Shown here: positions 57,801-64,000 of the stretch, piece by piece
Layout of the letters: every line of letters starts with the position of its first letter
Numbering within the stretch: the first letter of the stretch is position 1
NCBI GenBank assembly: GCA_030267565.1
Contig: BRXU01000013.1
Location: forward strand, 784,001 to 848,000
Direction: 5' to 3'
Source of the DNA: Pleodorina starrii
Lineage: Eukaryota; Chlorophyta; Chlorophyceae; Chlamydomonadales; Volvocaceae
DNA length: 64,000 bases
Position numbers and translations under genes: made by a program
Notes under the pieces: generated by a model
What the model saw: only the letters and a program-made list of their open reading frames with translations
Database searches by the model: none
What the model was told of the DNA's origin: nothing

Positions 57801-60800
57801 GACACGGGTTCTGTTGGTGGCTGAGACAGTGAAGTCGTGCGCTGAGTTGCGCCTGTAAGTGAGGTCCAGCGGCCCAAGCGCCGAAACCCGACCGTCTTTG
57901 ATGCACGTGTCGTTTGACCTGCCTATTTCGACGCCTGTCGTACTTACTTGCCGTACCACTACAGGGAGGCATGGCCCACCGAGCCCGACAAGGTGGCGGA
58001 CATTGAAAAGGACTTCCTGCCCGGCATCGGGGACAGGTGAGCGGGCGTGATGGGCGAGATGGGCGGGTGGGTGGGTGGGCGGGTGGGTGAGGTGGTGGGG
58101 TGGGTGGTGGGGTGGCTCGCCCGCTCGCTCGCAACCCTCCCATGCCGCTGCCCGTCCTTAACAACTGCGTGTCGAAACCTGCCCGCAGAGACGCCACCGG
58201 CGCGCTGGAGCCGCATCCATACAACCCTAAACCTCAAAACCACCCAATCGCGCCGGTTCAACTAACTGCCCATCTAGCCCGATTTAATCAACGAACTACG
58301 GTAAATTAACTGCCCAATTAGCCCAGTTTCACTTCTAGTTAACTGAACCCGGTCAAATCCGACCTCCAAATTGGGACTGAACCACCATCACACAGGCGGC
58401 AGGAGCTAGTGTTCATCGGGATAGACATGCTCCGAGACCAGTTGGTCGCCCAGCTGGAGGCCTGCCTCGCCACACAGCAGGAGGAGGACGCCATCAGGGC
58501 GGCGGTTGAGGCGGCGAAAGCCGGAGGCGGCAGCGGTAGCGGCAGCGGCGGCTGCGGGGGTGCCCCGGCCCGGCTGCTGCCCGCCTCCCTGGACCCCTTC
58601 CTGCCCTGGCCCGACATCCAGGAGATCATGGACGCTGGGGAGGACGACCATGTGCATGAGGATGAGGAGGAGGTGGAGGAGGAGAAGGAGGAGGAGGAAG
58701 GGGAAGATGGAGAAGAAGAGGAGGGGGAGGATGGCGAGGAGGATGACGGACCCGCGGGTCGGTGGGAGCCGGGTGTGGTGTTGGAGGACATTTCTGACGG
58801 AGCGGCGGAGCTGCAGCGGCTGTTGGATGACACGGAGCAGCCAGCAGTGGTGGGTGCGGGGGGTGGGGTGAGAAGCTGGGGCCGACAGCCTGCGAGCTGC
58901 TCGCTGGGTCGAACAGGGCGGGAAGGAGGGAGGGCAGGGAGGGAGGGCGCGCGGCTGTTTGTCGCATGCAGATTCCCCTGCACCTGCGCCTCATTCTGCT
59001 GCTTTGCTTTGTCCGGGTGTTGTACTACGCATGTGGTGCCGTTGGTGTGTGTGTGTGCAGCACCCCAGCCCGTGTCCTCAAACCGCAGTGCAACTGGCGC
59101 CGTGGCGCTCCTCTCTCCCTTCCCCTCGCTCGCTTCTTGCCAGCCCCCGCCTCCCCTCCCAACCCCCGGGCAACCCCTACCAGCGACCCACCACCCACGC
59201 ACTCTGTCTGTCGGCGGTCTGGTCTCTGCAGGTGGTCCTCTGGCACGCCCCCTGGGCCGCAGCCAGCCGGGAGGCGGAGGCTGGCCTGGCGTCGCTGGCG
59301 GTACGGCACCCGCAGCTCGTCTTTGTACGACTGGACGTGACGGCGTCGCCGGCCAATGAGGCGCTCGCGGTGGGCGGCTGCCGACTGATGGCGCTGCCGG
59401 TTTCGCGCCGCAGCGACGCGCGGCCGACGCTGCGCGACGGATCCAAGTGGCCGGCGCTGACGCTGCACCGACCCCCGGGTCTGCAGCAGGAGGCCTACTT
59501 CGCGGGAGCGGCTGCGCTGGCGGAACTCAGGTGCGGTTTTAGGTTTTAAGGTTCTAGGTTTTAGGGCCACTACCTCGCGGGGGTTTTAGGAGCTGACGGT
59601 GGGATACGGCCCACATGCGGGCTTGGGATGGGAAGTGGCATGAGACTGGCATTTGGGGTTTGGGTTTGGAGTTTGGTTCGCGGTCGAGGGTATTCGCACG
59701 AGTTGATTGATGAGGACGCGGATTTTTTTGCATTGCCCCAGACCCCCAGTAGTCATTGCACCGGCTTGTGGCAGGTCGTCGGCTCTCATTGCTTACATGC
59801 TGAAGCCCCTCTCCTCGGACCCGCTCGGTCCCCACCTGGTCCCTACCCGACAGAGCGGAGCTCCTCCGTCGGCAACCCGAGTGGGAGGCCGCAGCTGCCG
59901 CCACCACCACTGCCACCACCACCACTACCACCACTCCCCTATCCGGCATCAGGGGCAAGGGTGCAGCAGCCGACGGCCGCGGCGCCGGCGACAGCAGCCT
60001 CTCTGCCGCCGGCCTCCTGCGGCGGCGGACGGCCGAGTCTGTGCCCGTGACGCCCGCGAAGCCGACGGTTGCCGTGGCAGCGGCGGCGGCGGCGCCGCCG
60101 CCGCCAGCCCCTTCTTCCTGCTCGTCCACGTCGTCAGTACGGCAACAGCAGCAGTGCCGACTCGCGGAGCTGCGCCGCGGCGCGGCCGACCTCAAGTCGC
60201 ACTTGCAGGTGGGCAACGCTTGACCGCAGCACGCCCACCTGCCGACCACGTACATTACATTGCACTATGTCGTACAGTGTCGTAGTATGTCGTACTGTGT
60301 TGTGGTGGGCTTGATCCGCGGCTGCTTGTGCCTCACGGCACGACGCCTGAATCGGGGCCGGAAAGCCCAAGGTTAGCCTAACACTCCTCGGAAGTTGACT
60401 CTAACCGTCAACCAACTAACCGGTAACGAACTAACTGCACCTCTTACCGGTACCTCGCAGGAGGCCCGGGAGGCGGGCTGCCCACTCGTGGTGGCCTGGC
60501 TGGGCGCGCCGCCGCCCAACTACCCCTCCACCCCCACCGCCTCCTTCCCATCGGCCACCACCACCGCCGCCGCCGCCAGCACCCTCACGACGCCGCCGCC
60601 GGCGGCCCGCGGGGGTGCCGTACAACTTCCGCCGGCGGCGCTGCAAAGCCATGGCTCCCTGGAGCTGTCTTCGGAGCTTTCGGAGCAGGAGCAGGCAGCG
60701 CTGAGGGTCGACGTCGCCGCCGCTTGCGCGCAGTACGGCGCTGCCGTACGGGTGCTTTTCGCGGACCCTGGCGCCTCTTCCGCCAACCGGGCGTTGGCGG

Positions 60801-62802
60801 AGGCGCTGCGGGTGGCGGCGGCGCCGACGCTGCAGCTGTACGCGGACATGAAGGTACGGCAGGGCGGGGTACGACATGGCACGCCGAGCGTGACGCGCGG
60901 GCGAGCAGGGGTCGGGCGCGATGTGTGCTAGGGTTTGGTTTCTTCCCGCTGTTGAGAGGTTCGGATGCTCGTCCGGCTGCGAAAGTCCTCTACCTGCATT
61001 CATCCTTCATCCGTACGGTGTCTTCCGTTCGCTAACGTCGTCTCGGCTTCTTGCTGTCTTGCTGTCTTTGCACGCTCACATTCGACTTGCAGATGGTCAA
61101 GTCGCTGAAGGGCGCCGGGGCGGTTGGCAAGCTGGCGGCGGCGCTGGCGGAGGTGGTGCCGCCGCCGCCGCCGCAACCGCAGGCGGCGGCGGCGGCAGCG
61201 GCAGCGGCGCAAGTGCAGTCGCGTAACCCGTCGCCATCCGTGTCCTCCGGTGCAGCCGCTGCTCCTCCGAGCACGTCCGGCGCGGACGACTCGACGGCGC
61301 AGCAGCCCCAGGCTCAGCAGCAGCAGCAGGCGCTCAGCCTGTACGACCCGCCGACAGGTGAGTGCCGTGCTTACTACGGAGTACGGACCCATGGGTCAGA
61401 AGCTCAGAACGGAGACGGCGGTTGATGGTGGTTGGACGCGCCATCTACCGCCAAGCCGAGGTCCCGCGTTCTCATGCCCCCCGCCCCGCCGCCCCTCCGT
61501 CCCCGGCCCTCGGACATGGTTGCCGTACTGTGCAGGCAAGTACGGCAAACCCGGCACGCACCGGCAGTTTGATCCCCGTGGCCGGGGCGTGTACTGGCCC
61601 CGCATGCCGTGTCTGCGGTGCGGCTGCCCCTGGTGGCTTGGAGAGGACTGGGACGCCGAGTGCGTCAGGTGAGGGAAGGGGGCGGGGAAGGGGGCGGGGA
61701 AGGGGACTGGGATGGGGGCGGGGAAGGGGGCGGGGAAGGGGGCAGGGAAGGGGACAGGGAAGGGGACAGGGAAGGGGGCGGGGAAGGGGGCGGGGAAGGG
61801 GGCAGGGAAGGGGACAGGGAAGGGGACAGGGAAGGGGGCTGGGAAGGGGGCAGGGAAGGGGGCGGGGAAGGGGGCGGGGAAGGGGACAGGGAAGGGGACA
61901 GGGAAGGGGGCTGGGAAGGGGGCAGGGAAGGGGGCGGGGAAGGGGACCGGGATGGGGACCGGGATGGGGACTGGGAAGGGGGCAGGGAAGGGGCCAGGGA
62001 AGGGGGCAGGGAAGGGGGCAGGGAAGGGGGCTGGGAAGGGGACAGGGAAGGGGGCGGGGAAGGGGGCGGGGAAGGGGGCGGGGACGGGGCCAGGGAAGGG
62101 GGCGGGGAAGGGGGCGGGGAAGGGGGCAGGGAAGGGGACAGGGAAGGGGACAGGGAAGGGGACAGGGAAGGGGGCTGGGAAGGGGACAGGGGAGGGGGCA
62201 GGGAAGGGGACAGGGAAGGGGACAGGGAAGGGGGCTGGGAAGGGGACAGGGGAGGGGGCGGGGAAGGGGGCAGGGAAGGGTGGGGTCTGGAGTGTCCGTG
62301 GCCAGCCCTCTCTTGAAGACCCGTCTTGGAGGGCACCTCGTGCCCCACCCGGTGTGACCAGTTCGACCCAACTGTCCATCTGGACGATATGGACGATATT
62401 GTCGTGCACCGTTGGTGGCTGGGAAATATCTGGTCAAACTGAATGACAGTTGGAGCGCAGACGAACGCTCTCGGTTGGACGATATGGACGATCTTTCTTT
62501 TACCCTCTGGCCCATCATTCGGTACTCGGGACTGTTCTCTCCTTTTACCCCCCAACTTCCCACCATCTCACCGTGCGCTGTGAGGCTGGTGTTTTCATTT
62601 TATGACACGCCCTGCTCTGTGTGTTTTGTGTTTTGCGCGCGTCTGTGTCGTCAGGTGCGGATGGGACTGTGAGGCGGACGGGTACGACGACGACTCGAAC
62701 CCGCTGCCCGCTTTCAAGGCAAAGTACGACACCTTCACGGCGGCGCTGCGGGAGGGTCGTACAGCGGCCTGGAAGGGGAAGCACGTGGGACCGCGCGGGT
62801 GA
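51849..62802 (+). CDS. CobW/COG0523 metallochaperone GTPase fused to thioredoxin-like and Cys-rich domains
   Basis: Probably delivers or inserts a metal ion (Zn or similar) using GTP, like COG0523 proteins. Exons: 51849-51905, 52098-52257, 52582-52664, 52869-52992 (or from 52923), 53091-53496, 53780-54704, 55133-55369, 55749-55976, 56388-56558, 56873-57645, 57965-58036, 58396-58849, 59232-59530, 59806-60208, 60461-60853, 61093-61357, 61536-61668, 62655-62802. All phases agree, giving about 1,776 residues. N-terminal ~250 residues: an OB-fold-like segment ([19 protein letters not shown]). GTPase: Walker [21 protein letters not shown], metal motif [32 protein letters not shown]. Cob[22 protein letters not shown] and [13 protein letters not shown]. 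Then an acidic tract, two thioredoxin-like folds lacking CxxC ([29 protein letters not shown]), and a zinc-ribbon-like tail ([20 protein letters not shown] then CGWDCEADG). Ala/Gly runs interrupt the GTPase and CobW_C domains. Confidence 0.95.
55388..55440. repeat. Cluster of GACCCATGGGTC palindromes
   Basis: Two exact palindromes (55388-55399, 55419-55430) plus two near copies, directly after the donor of CobW exon 55133-55369. Isolated exact copies occur at 25184-25195, 31065-31076 and 61386-61397. Copies with an altered centre are at 3149-3160, 30520-30531 and 58749-58760. Confidence 0.8.
55977..56387 (+). other. GC-AG intron splitting the GTPase NKxD motif
   Basis: Exon 55749-55976 ends LLNK with aacaag immediately followed by gcaggg. 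No GT is usable until past 56030. The next exon begins after ccgcag with VDTVPAAQL. Phase 0 on both sides restores LLNKVD, the expected CobW guanine-specificity motif. Confidence 0.8.
59535..59590 (+). repeat. Degenerate telomere-like tract
   Basis: ggttttagg, ggttttaagg and ggttttaggg units at the very start of the CobW intron after 59530, comparable to 32100-32131. Confidence 0.4.
61669..62283 (+). repeat. 12-bp polypurine minisatellite in the last CobW intron
   Basis: About 51 units of ggggaagggggc, with acagg, ctggg and accgg variants, running from the splice donor to 62283. The gene-sense strand is almost pure purine, mostly G. Open frames on both strands here (up to 364 codons) are artefacts of the 12-base period. 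Confidence 0.97.
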
Positions 62803-63568
62803 GGGTGCACGCGCACCTGCGCGCTCGGGCGGCGTTTCCGTACATCATGCACCTAGCGGGGCGGAGGCGGGCGGGATTAGGGAGGGGAGAGGATTGGTTC
62901 TGCATACACATACACGCGCGTATGCGTGGGTGCGTGCGTGTGCGCCGTGAGCGCTGGGCTGTGTGTTGTTCGCGGCCGCAAGGGGCAGCGTTGAGTCAGG
63001 CCGTGCTTGGCGACCGGCGGTTTGGCAGCGGTGTGTTTGTTTTGGCGGGAACGCGGGAACGTGAGAGATGCGAGCATGGAGGGAGTGGGAGGGAGCGGCC
63101 TGTTGATCCCTGTTGGGTCTTAACTGGGAAGCAGACAAACAGTGCGTTTAGTTGAATTGAGAGATCGGTCACTGGTGATCCTGGGCCACATTTGACGGAA
63201 GCGGATAGGGGCCGGGGAGGCCGGGGAGGGGTGTGGGGATCGGTCGTGCTGCCATCAGTGGTGACAGGGCGCGGTTACGGGTTACGGCCCAGCAGGACAA
63301 GGAGGCGAGGCCATTTCGCAGGCGAGGCGGGGCGAAACGGGCGTTGCTGCGCACCACCCACGGTGTGTGACATCTCGCAAGGCAAGGCGCTGGCCGATGG
63401 ACGACACGGATGCATCGAGATGGTGAAAGGGACGCACGCTCACATAAAGAAAATAAGAAATGCAGGTACCAGTAGGTGTATGTGAGACCATATGGGAGTC
63501 GAACATACGTGACCTCAACAAACGCGCCCGCCGGCTACTGTGTCAAGTGCGTCACGCACCTGCGCGCA
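62803..63568. other. CobW 3' flank, no supported gene
   Basis: No TGTAA poly(A) signal could be found in plus sense within the first several hundred bases. No family-like frame is present on either strand. Confidence 0.5.
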
Positions 63569-63859
63569 TCAAGTGCAGGTGTCTTCAGCGGCTCTGACTC
63601 GGTATATCGGGAAAGGGGCGGCAGCCGACAGCAGCAACAGGGCGACGCGAGGCAGCAGCTGCGCGGCAGCAGCCGCGACGGCCCTGTGTCGGTCCCTTGC
63701 ATTTACCGTGCCCTCCCAAGTCCACAGGCCTTTGAACCACATTCCTACCGTATCCTGCAGCCGCGCGGCACTCACGGCGTCGTTCCTCGGCAGGGTTGAC
63801 TCCGACATGGTCTTGCCTGCATACCCTCCCTGAAGCCACAACCCACCTTCCACTGACAT
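63569..63859 (-). CDS. Possible first exon of a minus-strand gene
   Basis: ATG 63859 opens MSVEGGLWLQGGYAGKTMSE and stays open for about 95 codons. It carries a hydrophobic stretch (AVAAAAAQLLPRVALLLLSA) that could be a membrane anchor or signal. A TTTTATAG box lies about 40 bases upstream on the minus strand. No downstream exon could be matched, and the family is not recognised. Confidence 0.3.
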   Translation of the reverse strand: MSVEGGLWLQGGYAGKTMSESTLPRNDAVSAARLQDTVGMWFKGLWTWEGTVNARDRHRAVAAAAAQLLPRVALLLLSAAAPFPIYRVRAAEDTCT

Positions 63860-64000
63860 GCCTAGCAACTAACCGCACCATGCCGTGACGACATGGCTAT
63901 AAAACTACAGCGCGAGGAACATTTAATAAAAAGCGCATCGGAGCGACTTCACTACTTAGGGTAAGCACGGGTGTTTCCCTTCACGACGTGAACGACTGGT

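Noticed and set aside
61362..62566. Open frames of up to 364 codons ([22 protein letters not shown] repeats) on both strands
   Set aside because: They come from the 12-base intronic array of the CobW gene. All frames stay open because of the period.

Overview
The window is nuclear DNA from a green alga, most likely a volvocine (Chlamydomonas/Volvox lineage). The signs are GC-rich genes split into many short exons with GT/AG introns, long Ala/Gly/Gln-rich insertions inside conserved domains, TGTAA poly(A) signals, TTTTAGGG-type telomere-like tracts inside introns, and families such as receptor nucleotide cyclases that are expanded in volvocines. Nothing looks bacterial or organellar. Most long open frames are not genes: they run through minisatellites or lie antisense to real exons. 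I rebuilt genes by joining exons whose reading phases match across GT/AG junctions.

Layout from left to right. 1-12.3 kb (minus): cytosolic-type valyl-tRNA synthetase, running off the left edge, with two large minisatellites in its introns. 15.4-17.2 kb (minus): a three-exon AGC/PKG-like protein kinase. 19.8-34.8 kb (minus): a giant receptor nucleotide cyclase with a signal peptide, an ectodomain resembling a bacterial solute-binding protein, one transmembrane segment and two class III cyclase halves. 35-40.9 kb: a repeat-rich stretch with non-LTR retrotransposon fragments, a duplicated segment seen both with and without an insertion, hairpins and one unassigned coding fragment. 41.0-42.6 kb (plus): a small multi-membrane-span protein. 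45.4-47.6 kb (minus): a plastid-targeted NTF2/SnoaL-like protein with a C-terminal membrane anchor. 48.0-51.5 kb (minus): a PHD-finger plus GNAT protein of the plant IDM1 type. It diverges from the plus-strand gene at 51.8-62.8 kb, an 18-exon CobW/COG0523 metallochaperone GTPase fused to thioredoxin-like regions and a Cys-rich tail. 63.6-63.9 kb (minus): a possible first exon of another gene.

Functionally, the cyclase and the kinase are neighbours on the same strand and both belong to second-messenger signalling, although the kinase has no visible cyclic-nucleotide-binding domain. The other genes are housekeeping (tRNA charging), metal handling (CobW), chromatin reading and acetylation (PHD-GNAT) and plastid (NTF2-like). 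Introns carry an unusual load of sequence: three minisatellites of roughly 0.6-1.5 kb, a SINE-like unit, a recurring ~55-bp intronic repeat, interstitial telomere-like tracts and AT-rich hairpins.
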